A stretch of DNA of 64,000 nucleotides from Zygnema cylindricum (lineage: Eukaryota; Streptophyta; Zygnematophyceae; Zygnematales; Zygnemataceae): the NCBI GenBank assembly GCA_037447655.1, contig JBBHKE010001544.1:362939-426938 (forward strand). Reading direction: 5' to 3'. Below the pieces are notes generated by a model that saw nothing but the letters and a program-made list of their open reading frames with translations, ran no database searches and was not told where the DNA came from. Below, piece by piece: positions 14,701-26,044 of the stretch (positions within the stretch are counted from its first letter, which is position 1; every line of letters begins with the position of its first letter). The position numbers and the translations under genes were made by a program.

Positions 14701-17700
14701 CCTCCCCCCGTACGCGCCCCTCTCCGTAAAAGAGGGTTTCTTACGGTATATCATGCTTTTGCTTCTTAGAGAATTTGCCAACCCCCCTAAACGTCGCCCC
14801 CCAAAAATCCCTCTCCTCCCGCGACCCCTTCCCCCCTCTCCGCGTATTGTATTATAGGAGAGCCAAGTGGAGAGGGGAGTTGGAGGGTAGAGGTCACGGC
14901 GGGTGACGGGTTGAGGGTAAGGGTTTGGAAGGTAGAGGCGAGGGGTGGTGTAGATAGAGGGTAGAAGGCGGAGGAAGAAGGGGTGGAGGTAGAGGCGAGG
15001 GGGTGGAGGTAGAGGCGGAGGGGTGGTGTAGATAGAGGGTAGAAGGCGGAGGAAGAAGGGGAGGTAGAGGACAGGGAGGCAAGGTATGGTAGAGGATAAT
15101 GGTGGGCGGAGGGTGTTTGGCGGGGATGGCTGACGGTAGAGTTTGGGAGAAATTTTTGAAGAGTATTATACAAATTCTAGTTTATAACCCTTCTTTTTGT
15201 TTTTGTATTATGATTATTTAAGGGTGTGCAGGCTTGAGGGCGACATGGATCTTAAGAATAACGAACTTAGTGGAAACATTCTTTCCTCTCTTGATTTTTC
15301 TTTTATGAATTATTTACAGGATTTTATTTTTTTCGATTTTTCAAAATGTTTTGCGTTTTTATTTACGCTTTTTTGACCTTTACATGAGTAAATCTCATTT
15401 TCAATTTTATTTCTTCTTACAAGAGCAAGGCAACACATTTCTTCTGGCTTTTTTCTTTTGAGAACAAATTTAGAGTGCAATATTGTTGCGCAACATAACC
15501 ATAGTGTCATGTATCTTACAAGTATTTGAGAAATTTCAGTCGACCGATGGACGATGGAATGCTTCCATTAAACTTGTTGAAAGATAGCGTTCTGAGACAG
15601 TAGGCATTTCCAAAAAATCGATCACCCTATGTGCGCAAGGTTATACACTACAAAAGAAAATACAGTAATAGCAACTACAAGAAAAGAACTTATAAAGGCC
15701 CATCTTACAAACATTAATAGACTAAAGAATGTTAGATTTCAAATTGTAATCAATGGTTTTGACCCGTCCAATTGAAAAACTCAAAAAAAGGCTCTTTCAA
15801 AGATTAGATCATTCTTTTCCTATAAAGAGAGAAAATAAAAATCGGACACCTGCTCTCCCCTTCCTCACCTAACGTCTCCATCTCCTAACTCTTCCTTCTC
15901 CAACCCACCACCCTTATCTGCTCTTTCTCCATTTTCTTAGACAAAAACAAAAGTTAAAAAAAAAAATCAAAAGTAACATGCAATTTCCGGATTTTCTTAA
16001 TTGCAGTCATGAAATTACTCATTCCTTTTTTTTTTGTTTGTGCATTAGATGCATCCCCCCTTCCTCCATTTACTCACAAGTATTTCAGTTTTGTGAAGTT
16101 GCCAATCTCTACCGCAATGCGTCCCACCAATCTTTTGTTCCATAGATTTCTGCATCCCCCGTCCATCGATCAGTGAACGGCATCCAATCATCCCAACCCC
16201 CCTCCCCGCTACCACTCTCCTCCACTCTTTTATGCTCTAAGAGATATTTCCACCCCCTTCTGTTCGTGGTAGAAATGGTTTCTGATTCATATTCTCACTT
16301 CCCCCACCACCAACTCTCTTATATAGTAGACTAAGCACTTGAGCCCCCTTCCCATTGTTCGTACACCAAGTTACCCCATTGTCTTCCAGCCCCACACTTC
16401 TCCCCTTTCCCAACCTCGTTTCCGACTGACAAATACCAAAAAGGTATTTGCACCGCAAAGTGGCAATTAAAGGTTTTCCCTTACTCCCTCACGTCCCCTC
16501 TCTTCCACCCCACCCCCTCGCCCTTCTAATAGTCAAAAAAAGGGAATACTTCCATCCTCTATAATATTTGAGCTGGTTCCCTCGACCCCACCCAACGTTC
16601 CCCCTTAACGATTTCCCTTGTTCTCCCTCCTCTGTCGCCCTCTATCCACTCTCTTTCCATTTGGTATCCCTCATTCCCTTGAACCCCCCTTTCTCCCTCC
16701 TTGTGCCCCCCTCTACCTTTCCTAACCGTCTCTCCTTATGAGATCCCTCAATCTCGTCAGCCCTATTTCCCACACCCTCTTCCCTTGTCCCTCCCCTAAC
16801 GAGTTCCCACGTTCTTACACCACCTCCGCTCCCCATTACCTCCTAACCACTCGTGTTTGGTACACCTATCATTATCTTCCACCCCCTCCCTTCCCCTCTC
16901 CCTCCTCCCTCTTTCATTGAGCAAGATCCCTTATTCTCTCCTATTCGTCTCCCACTCCTCTCCTCCTGCAATCCCTCACTCATTTTCTACCAACCTTCAC
17001 CCTCCCCAGCAATCACATTTCCCTCCCCTCTCTCCCAACGGAACCCTTCAATTTATTCTTTCCCCCTTTTTCCTCCCTCCCCCTCGCCATTCACTATCCT
17101 GACACGAGCCTTGTTCTTCTTTCCCCCCCCTTCCCCACTCTCTCTTTTGACGTAGGGTAGAGTCCTACAATAGGATCGACACTCGAATCGAAATGTACTC
17201 ACAAAATGGCAAAATATCTCAATGCGAAAACGAATTTTAACTCCATTGAAACATCAATCAGCTCACATTACAAATATTGAATGCACATTATCAAAAGATA
17301 GAGACAAGATTTCCACTCACCAAAATACACTCATAAAATATAGAGTCTATTATAATACATTCTTTGAACATTGATCCTAAATTAGACTAACTCACTCACA
17401 AAAATGACATTTGTGACTTAGCTTCCGAAATTGAATCAAGAAATCTAATTCGCGAAACTTCACATTGAACGCAGATTGAGGAACGACGCAAACCAAAACA
17501 GTGTGGATTCATCGCAGCAGGGAGTGCACGCAGCGAAAATTACTCACATCTCATACACGCGACGGGAATTGTCGCACCAGAAATATTTTACACCACATTT
17601 GATTTCGGGAAATTTCTCCTTGTTCACGATCGCCGCCTTCACCGCCTCCAGAGCCGACTCTGCAGCACAAGTACGGACAGACGAGGCAGAGGAGCGAATC

Positions 17701-17879
17701 AGATTCCTATTTCGCACGTGTGAAGACATGGACCGCAAACCAAGAAGAAGAAAATGGGAGGGTAAAGGAGGGGAAAACTTACTGTCGGGCTCCGGCATGG
17801 GTCCGGTGTAGTCTCCCATTACGAGTGCCACGTGGCAGGCCAAGATGAGCACTGTCGCGAAGACGCTGGCGGCAGCCAT
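8769..17879 (-). CDS. Secreted LRR-EGF-proline-rich protein, 9 exons
   Basis: Exons, in order of transcription: 17783-17879, 17548-17659, 16078-16149, 15520-15591, 12948-13019, 12672-12743, 11215-11286, 9491-9774, 8769-8890. All junctions are GT-AG, the phases agree, and the 975-nt CDS (324 residues) has no internal stop. The start context GCCATGG is strong. Residues 1-22 look like a signal peptide. An LRR N-cap with its Cys-x-Trp-Cys region spans about 33-70. Five plant-type repeats (LxxNxLxGxIPxxIxxLxxLxxL, the first with IA in place of IP) fill 70-190, each in its own exactly 72-nt exon. Residues 191-241 form a C-cap with Cys 210, 217, 227 and 238. An EGF module has Cys 242, 251, 257, 268, 270 and 283. 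The tail (285-323) is rich in Pro, Arg and Ser. It is probably an extracellular or wall-associated recognition or adhesion protein. No membrane segment or kinase is seen. The last exon is the least certain; without it the frame would end soon after the EGF module. Confidence 0.75.
10023..10473. mobile_element. hAT-type MITE in intron 7 of the LRR gene
   Basis: The terminal inverted repeats start TAGTGTWGTGTATYGGCAAG at both ends. They are flanked by a perfect 8-bp target duplication, GTATTTGG (10015-10022 and 10474-10481). The 451-bp body is full of short palindromes of the TATCGGCGATA kind and has no coding capacity. An 8-bp duplication with a TAGTGT terminus is typical of the hAT superfamily. 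Confidence 0.85.
13501..13530 (-). pseudogene. Relic of a 72-nt LRR exon (3' part only)
   Basis: The 3' part of an LRR exon survives here, with a GTAAGA donor at 13500-13495. It is followed by the same intron sequence that follows live exons 4, 6 and 7 (ACATAA, then a CTTAC donor context on the plus strand). The 5' part and acceptor are lost, so splicing should skip it. Confidence 0.6.
14942..15070 (+). repeat. Two-copy G-rich minisatellite
   Basis: A unit of about 77 bp that includes GTGTAGATAGAGGG and GAAGGCGGAGGAAGAAGG occurs at 14942-14983 and again at 15019-15060. It is purine-rich and intronic. Open frames across it, rich in Pro and Ser on the minus strand, are by-products. Confidence 0.7.
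15233..15320 (+). pseudogene. LRR fragment on the opposite strand, in an LRR-gene intron
   Basis: On the plus strand, codons from 15233 read as a plant LRR (DLKNNELSGNI, then SSL). The sequence is preceded by a plausible acceptor (TGTGCAG, 15225-15231). It lies in the intron between exons 4 and 5 of the minus-strand gene, so it is inverted relative to the host gene. The LRR core is one codon shorter than the standard 72-nt exon and no GT donor follows. Confidence 0.55.
16194..17150 (+). repeat. Pyrimidine-rich tract in intron 2 of the LRR gene
   Basis: Roughly 950 bp of mostly C and T on the plus strand (CCCTCC, CTTCC and similar) lies between exons 2 and 3. The LRR transcript would therefore carry a long purine tract. 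No exon was recognised inside it. Confidence 0.7.
17826..17837. promoter_or_regulatory. 12-bp palindromic G-box inside exon 1
   Basis: TGCCACGTGGCA is a perfect palindrome with a CACGTG core. It lies within the signal-peptide codons of the LRR gene. The same 12-mer recurs upstream at 17927-17938. Confidence 0.5.
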
Positions 17880-18720
17880 GGCTAACCACTCGCCACGTCA
17901 GAAGGATACAAAAGCTTTTTAGCAAGTGCCACGTGGCAGATCTAGCTCAAGAGCATCTGCTATTCAAAATAAAGTGAGGGATTGTCTCTGTAGAAAGAAG
18001 AAACTGCTTTTTTTTTTTCGCCAGCGGTGCCAATTAATTGTTATGCGTCAGAGGAATCGAAGATTTGTAGCCTTCTTTAGGTCGGTCTCACATGTAAAAT
18101 TAGCTTTAAGATTTTGACTTTAAATTGATCTGGCGCTTCGCACGCTTGAAGATAGCTGCGGTTTGTACAGCGGTTTCCGCCGATTGAAAAAATCCCGTTA
18201 TATACTACAGTATTTATTTATTTTCTATTTTTTTTTGGTCGGAAATGTTTATCTTTAGCTTAAATCTGCCACGTGTCACAAAGATACGTGAAGAATCATT
18301 CCTTACAGTACTTTCAGCCAATGTAGTAACCAATGACATCGCACTGACCCATACTTCTCCAGTATTGTTAATTTTTTAGAGCGCTGATTTATTTTTTCTT
18401 TCCACGTAATCACTAATGTCCATTATAAATTTGTAAAGACGAGCCTTTTCGTTTAAAAAATTTAGTGCGAAAAAATATTTCATGCGAAAATTTCTTGAAT
18501 TAATTATATTGCCTTCCCGAAAAAACATTCGACCAATAGGATCTGATCTTTCGTGACATAACTGGAAGGGCTCGCCCGTTGATTGGACCAAAAGCATAAG
18601 TTTCACACGTGTATTCCGGTCTAACGATCTCTCGCACGCTTGGCGACGATTCAATTGGTACGGTCTGTACAGAGTGGAATTGCACATCAATATTTGAAGC
18701 TGTTCTCAAGTGTGAAACAG
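17880..18720. other. Upstream region of the LRR gene
   Basis: This is the presumed promoter and 5' UTR of the minus-strand LRR gene. Apart from the G-box palindromes noted separately, no gene is seen. Short open frames at 18376-18709 have no recognisable content. Confidence 0.4.
17927..17938. promoter_or_regulatory. 12-bp palindromic G-box upstream of the LRR gene
   Basis: TGCCACGTGGCA begins 48 bp upstream of the start codon. A further ACGT element (CCACGTCA, 17893-17900) lies closer, and a near copy, TGCCACGTGTCA, lies at 18267-18278. G-boxes bind bZIP and bHLH factors in plants; the role here is inferred from position and repetition only. Confidence 0.5.
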
Positions 18721-18727
18721 TGCACTA

Positions 18728-20263
18728 CACCGCCAATCGCTATTAGCGTAGTGTACGCTAATCCCGTCCCGCTGTTTTTTTTTTTTTTCTCCATTAGCGT
18801 AGTTCATTCTATTTTTTTCTTTACTCTATTTAGGGTTAATTTTTTGATACCGTACAAAATGGAAGTACACCGCAGATCGCTATTAGCGTACATGGCAACT
18901 AATTAGGGTACCCTTTTTTTGGGCAGGATTATCAAATAGAATAAAGTACACGCTAAATGTTTTGCACGTTATTTGAGGTACCCGCTAGTACGGACATAAC
19001 TGTAATTTAATTTCCTTTTAAACGTTGTTGTGTACGGACTGCCAGATCTGGCCTATTCCATACCTTTTAGATTTAAAAGTACAAAAATATAATATATAAT
19101 TGCATAAATATTTTCCGGCATACGCAGATGTCAAAACGCGACTGCGTACGATTTGAACAGTTTCGTACATATACATATTTTAGTGTGGACATAATGGCTG
19201 AAAATTTTTACAAAGCAGTTTACAAATTAGAGTACATGATAAATTGGTATCGTAGTGTGCCGAAAAACACAATTTACCGTAAAGTACGCTAATTGTTTCA
19301 TTACGCTATCTATTTCATTACGCTAATAGCGATTCACGGTGTACTTCATCATTTAATTAGTGTGGTGTAAGGACAGAGTCAGACCGTACAAAATTGTATC
19401 TTTTTAAGTGCAAAAGTATAATCAATGAGTTTTAGTAACCGTGGACGTATGAGAATGAGCGCTCTAAAAATGGGATATAATCGGGTTGTCAAATATCACG
19501 TTCGCATATTCGTCCAGCAACCACGTTTCGATGTGTGAACATTGCGATTTATATTACGATTTGTAAGATTTTGTACGAATACCTATATTGGTAAAGCATA
19601 TTTGCGACCGACATTTTTTTTCAAAATTAAATTAGAATTATTAAACAATTAGAATGTATGTTTTCGAAATTTTCAAATTCTTAATTAGCGTACACCACTG
19701 TAATTTTCCTACCCTTAGAAACTTCTACGCTAATAGCGATTGGCGATGTACAGAACTGTACACCGTAATCGATAATTACAGTGTATAAAAATAATTACCA
19801 TGGTATACCTATTTAAAGGCGAAAATTTTGAAAAATCATACATTCTAATTGTTTGATGTAATTTGGATCTTTGAAAAAATGTCGGTCAAATCTTACACTA
19901 ATAATGGTCTTTGTACAAAATCTAACAAATCGTACACAAATCGTACATTCACACGGTCGAAACGTGGCTGTCGAACGATTAACTGCGAACGGGATTTTTT
20001 ACGACCTAGTTTTTTTATTTTTGAGAACGCACATTCTCATGCGTCCACGGATACTAAAACTAATATATTGTACTTTTTAACTTAAAAAGTTACATTTATG
20101 TACGATCTGATGCTGACCATACACCACTCTATTTAAGAGAACGTACTGAAAATAACCCTAAATAGAATAAAGAAAAAAATATAATGAACTACACTAATGG
20201 AGAATAAAAATAAAAAAAGCGGGACGGAATTAGCGTACACAACGCTAATAACGATTGGCGGTG
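18728..20263. mobile_element. TA-flanked element with long TIRs (CACCG family)
   Basis: The left end from 18728 and the inverted right end to 20263 match over more than 100 bp (CACCGCCAATCGYTATTAGCG, then CCGTCCCGCT, a T-run and TTTAGGGTTA). Each end is flanked by TA (18726-18727, 20264-20265). The element encodes no recognisable transposase and carries a nested relative at 18868-19341. TA duplication suggests Tc1/mariner-type mobilisation. Confidence 0.75.
18868..19341. mobile_element. Nested 474-bp CACCG-family MITE
   Basis: The left end CACCGCAGATCGCTATTAGCG and right end CGCTAATAGCGATTCACGGTG are inverted copies, both flanked by TA (18866-18867, 19342-19343). It lies inside the larger element at 18728-20263. 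Confidence 0.7.
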
Positions 20264-20950
20264 TAGTCCACAATAACCTTTGAGTTTTCACGGTTTAATC
20301 GTTAAAACAAAAGAGAAACATTTTCCATTTTTTGTCGTACATGTGAAAGGCCCTTAAATGAAATCGATTGAGCTATCATTCTGACCGCCATTTCTGGCAA
20401 CCTACAGTAATAACGTCGACGTGTCTTTGACTTTGGCGCTTTTAGCACATGGCGTTTATTCGACAGGTATAAAGCAATTATTGGATCGCTGACATGTACG
20501 GTAACTTTTAGTGTAATTTGTCCACGTGTTGGCCTCGGAGCATGTCCAGCCGTATAGGTCTCTAGTAGTTTGTCGTTTAATCTTATGGCACCATTGGCCG
20601 TAATCTTTGCGCATCTAACACTTCAAAAAAAGGAAACCCTTTGCCCTTTCGCTTAAAGTCAAAGCTTCGTCGAGAGGCTTCTTTAAATGTACGGTCAACA
20701 TTAGTGGCTGTACTATTTTGGGCGAGGAGCAGAGGTCACAAAAATCAAAAAATTTAAGTACCCGAATCCGACATTTTATATTTTTTTCAAAATCTGAACT
20801 CCCGAAATCCGGGCGAGTTATGTCACGCTCCAAAATTGTTACCCGGTACCCGATAAGCGTTTACGAAACTCGATGTGTCAGCTACACGTACCCGAATAAG
20901 TACAAATTTAGTGGCATAAAGTGCAATAATGTTGGATAGCATGGACACTA

Positions 20951-21488
20951 CACCGCCAATCGCATTTAGCGTCAAAGATTAAATAGTGTATAAAAATAAT
21001 TAGCATTATTAACGCTAATTGGGAATTTGATTTTTTTTTTTTAAACTTATATTCTTATTTTTTACTAAATGCTAACTTGGGTTTTTCAAAAATTAAATAT
21101 AAACCCTGAACATGCTTACACTACAGTAGTATAGGTATCCGAACAAAATATTTAAAAGTCGTAACGCCTTCGCGTAATTTTACCGTCCTTACTTGTTAGA
21201 CGATTTTATGTCAGTTAAAATTTTTCCGAGTGCACATTCACATGCGCGCGCCTATGTAAAATTATTTTTCTGTAATTTTTCACTTAGAAAGGTACAATTT
21301 TGTATGGTCTGACACTGACCGTACATCACACTATTTAAATCGGTGTACTTTCGTTATTGACGCTAATTGGAACAGAACCCTAAAAGGTATAAAGAAAGAA
21401 AAATAATTATTATTGCTATTTAAGAATTTGGGTCAAAATTTGGGGGAACTGAAATTAGCGTTCAATACGCTAATAGCGTTTCGCTGTG
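20951..21488. mobile_element. 538-bp CACCG-family MITE
   Basis: The left end CACCGCCAATCG is flanked by TA. The right end CGCTAATAGCG...CGCTGTG is followed by AA rather than TA. The interior carries the family motif with GTACAATTTTGTATGGTCTGAC and CACACTATTTAAA, also seen near 27705-27740 and 29950-29990. Confidence 0.6.
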
Positions 21489-22437
21489 AACTGTACAATA
21501 CACGATGTACTGTAATACGAAACCTTCAATTTTTTTCGCCTTTTGCTTACGCGGCCGTACCCGAGTTTTTTTTTTTTTTTGGAATCAACCGGCCGAATCC
21601 GGCCTGCCCCCAAACATTGGCACCCGAATCGGTTCCGGACCCGAAGCGGCCGACTAGGTACGGATTTGGTACGGAATTTCGTAGCCAGTTGTGACCTCTG
21701 GCGAGGAGCCATTAGTCTCTATAAAGAAGCTGTGCTGTATACGTGTCCTAATTCAGCTGCTACCACGTAAGCTAAGATCGGATGCTAAAAATAGTCAAAG
21801 ATTTTCAAAACCAGCCAATTTTGGTTTAAAAGCTTAAAGTCTTCAATTCCGTACAATTTGATTGCGCGCCGATAATATGTCATGACTCTTTGAGCGGAAA
21901 CTCACGAAGATGTACGGATGGCAGAAAGAGCGTAACAGCAATGTATAGTTCGTCAACGATTTTCAGTTAAGTCCTGGACGGTTGTCCAAAGTCACGTGGC
22001 TTGTACCACGCTGCTCAGTAATTTAAGGACACGTGTTGCGGGCTGGCTAATCAATTATTAAAGCGGATGGCGCGAATGCTTCGCGGATGAGCACCCAAGT
22101 TAAATCCAACGGTCATTGATAACTCCCGTACCTATGGAAAATGTTGCTAAGATCCTCTGGAATGACGCTTTGACAATAAAACAAAATAAGTGGTCGGGTA
22201 TAGTACGAAAAAATACAGAGTTTTGTAAGCAGCCTCAGTTTTCGTCCGATGAAGCTACACTCTAGTTAAGGTGAGTTCGCAAGGTTTAATCATAATTAAA
22301 CATTTTGGGCGTTTCAAGGAAGGGGCTAGAAAAAGGGGGGTCGGGGGGTCCAAAATGTGCAAAGCAGCTAATATTTCAAAAGTGTTCCGTATCGAACTGA
22401 TTCTAAATCGATTTTAAGCAGCTTCATTACAATTTCC

Positions 22438-22620
22438 TAGTGTTTTGTATCGTCAACGATTTGCCGATAATCGATATGTACCTCTTTTTGGCTTGCCGAT
22501 AATCGATATATCGGGACGATATATCGATTTCGGTGTTCTCGCCGATAGAACACCAATAATATCGGTTTTCCATTGCGATAACACCGATGTCAATATTTAT
22601 TGACGATAACTGTACGGACA
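22438..22620. mobile_element. Fragment of a hAT-like MITE
   Basis: CTAGTGTTTTGTATCG and the following GCCGATAATCGATA palindromes match one end and the interior of the intact MITE at 10023-10473. The other end was not found. Confidence 0.45.
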
Positions 22621-23157
22621 ATACAATTAACTGTACGGTTTGTTCCGCAGACGCCCCACCGATACCTTCCCCCCTCTATTTCGGGATGAAATCGCGATTT
22701 TTGCTTTTTTTTTATTTATTTCGGGGGGTTTTACCTGGGTGTCACGCTCCCATACCCTTCCAAAATGTCCTTTGACTGTTAGCTTTTTTTGCAAGGTTAT
22801 TTATGCCCTCGTATCACTTCCATAGTTTGTCTATATTGGTTTTTTTTACTTTTAAATGCAAATTTTAGTCCATTTTAGAAACGTTCAGCAATAAGGTCGG
22901 GCAAAATAAATACATAAGTTGAAATTTCAAATTTGGACGATTATGCGCTATTGTTGCAGATTCCACATACATTGATTCTGTACATGGCGTTATTTAAGGC
23001 ATATTTCCTAATCCTATTTGTGTTCCAGCTTAGAGGCATCAACATACAAGTTTCCGATGCCACAATTCACCAACATTCATAATCATTTAACCATACACTT
23101 GGTAATTTGCTAGATTGCCAAAGCCAAATTTACAAAATCTCAATCTCCCGAAAATCT

Positions 23158-23482
23158 TCAATGTCAGAATTTTAAAAAATTAAATTCCCAAACATTCAAT
23201 GTTATAAATTTTGCAAAATCATTGATTTTGAATCAGGCAAATTATAATATTCCTACAATCTCCAAAAATAATCAATGTCAGATTTTAAAAATTCAATTCC
23301 CAAATATTTAATCTTATAAATTATCTGAAATCTCCGATTAAATCATCAAAATTCTAAAATACCTACAATCGCCAGAAATTTTCAATGTCAGAATTTTATT
23401 AATTCAATTCCCAAATATTCAATGTTATAAATTTTGCAAAATCACCGATTTCAAATCATTCAAATTCTAAAATTCCTACCTT
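23158..23482. repeat. Tandem repeat, three units of about 110-114 bp
   Basis: Units begin TCAATGTCAG at 23158, 23272 and 23382. Each contains TTCCCAAAYATT and TTATAAATT in the same order. The array is AT-rich and non-coding, and lies downstream of the hAT transposase relic. Confidence 0.7.
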
Positions 23483-23747
23483 TTTAATTTGCACCCTCTC
23501 AAAATCTAAAACATTTCAACAGCACATTCTATAAATGTACAAAAAGAAAAAATAATTACCACTTCATTAAATTTTTTTGGATGAACATTTCCACCAATCT
23601 CCAATTTCTTTTCTCCATTCCCTTGAATAACCTTATTTCCCACATTATAGTCATTAATTCCTTCTTTTGAATCACCTTCCTTTTTGCATCACGAACATTG
23701 ATAAAGGACTCCGTTACTTTCCAAGATCCTTTTAAAAAAACTAGCTT

Positions 23748-26044
23748 TTAAATGGATTCCGGACTAAGCCGGTTCCGCTTCACCGTGGCAATTTGGCACG
23801 CAGCTGAAAATACCTGCTCCAAAAGAGCCGAAGGCCGACAGCTGAAAATACCCGCTTCAAAAGAGCCGAAGTAGCAAGAATAGACAAAACAATGCAAGCT
23901 AAAGAGCTCAATGCTGGAAAAAAGTGGCAATTTTCGGCCTACCATTTCAAAGGGTTCTTGGGATCATTCTCAGAATGCTCCAAAATATGACTTCCTTTGT
24001 GGAGTTGGATTCCATGGAGCAAATCCTCCTTCAACTCATCTCCAGTGAGTTTATGATCAAAAAAATTTGGAGGACCTTCTATTTTGGACGTGGGGGACAT
24101 TGGTAGCTCTGTTTTTGGAGTCATAAAAATATCAACATCATCCTTAGCCATCCCTTTCACCATAGACATGTACTCTATTTCCAACAGTCCACCTTCGGCA
24201 CCAGCGCCTGAAGATTGAGAGCTTTTTACCTTCGAGTCAAACTTCTCCAACAAAACATTTAGTATTTCCTGTCACACTTTATCTTGTTCTAAAGAAGACA
24301 AAAAAACAATTTTTTTTGTCCTAAGATTCAACGCATAAGCAATAAACATTTTCATGGGGCGGGTCGCAAGCTCAAGAGTGCCAAACCGTATTTCAAAATC
24401 GGAAACCATCTCGCACGCAATTCGGTGAATTGTCTGTTGTAATTTATAAATCTTTAATACAGTAAATAGGGGTAAAAATAACTTAGAATATTTTCTAAGT
24501 AGTCTATTGTAATACTTACCTTAATTAGCGTTACAGTAGCAAAAAGTACAGCAGAGTGTATTGTACTTTTACAGGGACACGTGTCGCCAAAAGAACGTAT
24601 GCAGGTTTTTCGGAGTGACGCCGACAGTCAGCCACATGCGTCACGCAGTTGACGACTTGATTCACATGATCGGAAGAACGAGATGTGAACCGGGTATTCC
24701 GAAAAAATATGGTAGAGTTGGACGGTACCATCGTCCATTTAATTTGTTCCAACTAACGCGATTCACCTGGGACCACAAGCGTGATTCACGAGGGACCACA
24801 AGTGTGATTCGCGTGGGACCACAAATGACGAAGCACTCCGGTGTTTCGTGCTACACAACCACATTCGGTTGGACTTTAGCGACTACCGCTGACTAAGCAT
24901 TTGGAACGTTTTGTGTTTGGTTGGAACGTTTTATGTACGGTTTAATATCTGGAAATATTTGAATAACATTGTTTTGTAGTTTAGTGTAATATAAAATAGT
25001 GTTCCATTAATCAAGTTTTTAGAAAATAATAATTAGGGTTTTGAGATACAGTGATGTAAAGGTAGGATGCTTTGTCGTTAGTCAGGTTAATAACCGTAGT
25101 AACAGTTACCCAAATTAGTGTAGATCAGTAGATACACACTGTGAGTAAATAACTTAGGACTTAGCCAATTTTGTAGCATCTTGTTTTGGGAATATGATTT
25201 TCTAAGGGAAATTTTTGAGAAACTTCCAAACATCATATCTTCTGGTTTACAGTGTCATTTGGGTTGCAATTTGGGAATTGTCAGTTTCATGTATTGTGTA
25301 TCACTATGGCAAATTTGAGGCATATTGGCCTTCTGAGTCATGTTTGGTGTAAGCTGAAAGTTGGTTGTTGAGTAGGTGCTTGATAGCTTTTGCTGTTTTC
25401 CATGTCTACTTCCACTACTACTGTTGGTTCCCCTCCTACAACGGTGGTTGTAGAACAACATTGTCAAATGCCCATCATTCCCAATCAAGATGTCATCAAC
25501 CACATTTTTCAATCCTTTAAGAAGTAATTTTATTATAATTGGAACCCAACTCAATGTCACGTAAGTTTCTCCTTCTAACACTCTTTGCGCTACCCATAGA
25601 AGGCTTCAAAATAGTGACGTCTTATTTGATTACAGTCTATGACTCTTCACTTAATTTGGCATTTATTGGAATTACAGTTATCATTATCATCAGTGTACAT
25701 AATGGACTCTTCAAATATAAGAGTGAAGCAAGTATGGCATAAGTGGACAACCACCTTGTAACTGCATCTGGTACCAAGGATTTAGCAAAGCTTTTGAAAA
25801 ACCTTACAAGATTTCTTGTAGTTTTCATTTGTCCTAACACACCTGGTCATGCAAAAAAAATTCCGGTGACCAACTCTAAGAGGTGATCGTCCCACCCGTG
25901 CCAATCGCATGACATAGATTTACCGACTTTTTTTATAGCATCCATTGTGTCACTGACACAAAATGCCATTGCATCTTCAGAAATTTTTTACCTTCCAAGC
26001 ATGTCCTTATAGTTTTCTTTTATGGCTTTTGCTGTGGACTTCTG
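23748..26044 (-). pseudogene. hAT (Ac-like) transposase relic, split by a solo LTR
   Basis: On the minus strand, 26044-25466 holds an RNase-H-like core with typical hAT context (a SDTMDAIKK stretch, a Cys-Asp-Trp-His stretch, and TRWLSTY). 24429-23748 continues the same protein after a solo LTR, with a stretch resembling the iAyaL-R-K block. It ends in the hATC dimerisation region (NPLKW, FFPALSSLA, ATSALL, VFSA, KRNRLSPES). Stop codons occur in both halves (for example after PLKW and before the QEIL stretch). A 38-bp tandem duplication (about 23810-23880) disrupts hATC. The N-terminal part and BED finger were not found upstream. Confidence 0.8.
24435..25460 (+). mobile_element. Solo LTR inside the hAT relic (family 1-like)
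   Basis: The 1026-bp LTR begins TGTTGTAATTT and ends TAGAACAACA, flanked by a perfect 5-bp target duplication TTGTC (24430-24434, 25461-25465). Its last 59 nt (ATG at 25402) encode the gag N-terminus in the same phase as copia 1. Its middle (AAATATTTG..AACATTG, TTAGTGT) resembles solo LTRs A and B. The LTR interrupts the hAT reading frame, so it came later. Confidence 0.85.

Larger units (their letters stand above)
11161..15690 (-). repeat. Dispersed duplications of LRR exon plus flanking intron
   Basis: Intron sequence just after the donor is similar at 11170-11214, 12630-12671, 13460-13500 and 15478-15519, more weakly at 12905-12947. Intron sequence before the acceptor is shared near 11340-11375, 13580-13600 and 15630-15650 (CAAGGTTAT). 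A second intronic block around CACATGGATTT recurs near 10855, 12015 and 12160. Whole exon-plus-intron units have been copied in tandem. Confidence 0.65.

Noticed and set aside
14787-15173. Minus-strand Pro/Ser-rich frames that look extensin-like
   Set aside because: They translate the G-rich minisatellite in an intron and have no start, signal or splice context.
16642-17155. Open frames in the C/T-rich intron tract
   Set aside because: Low-complexity composition on both strands, with no motifs.
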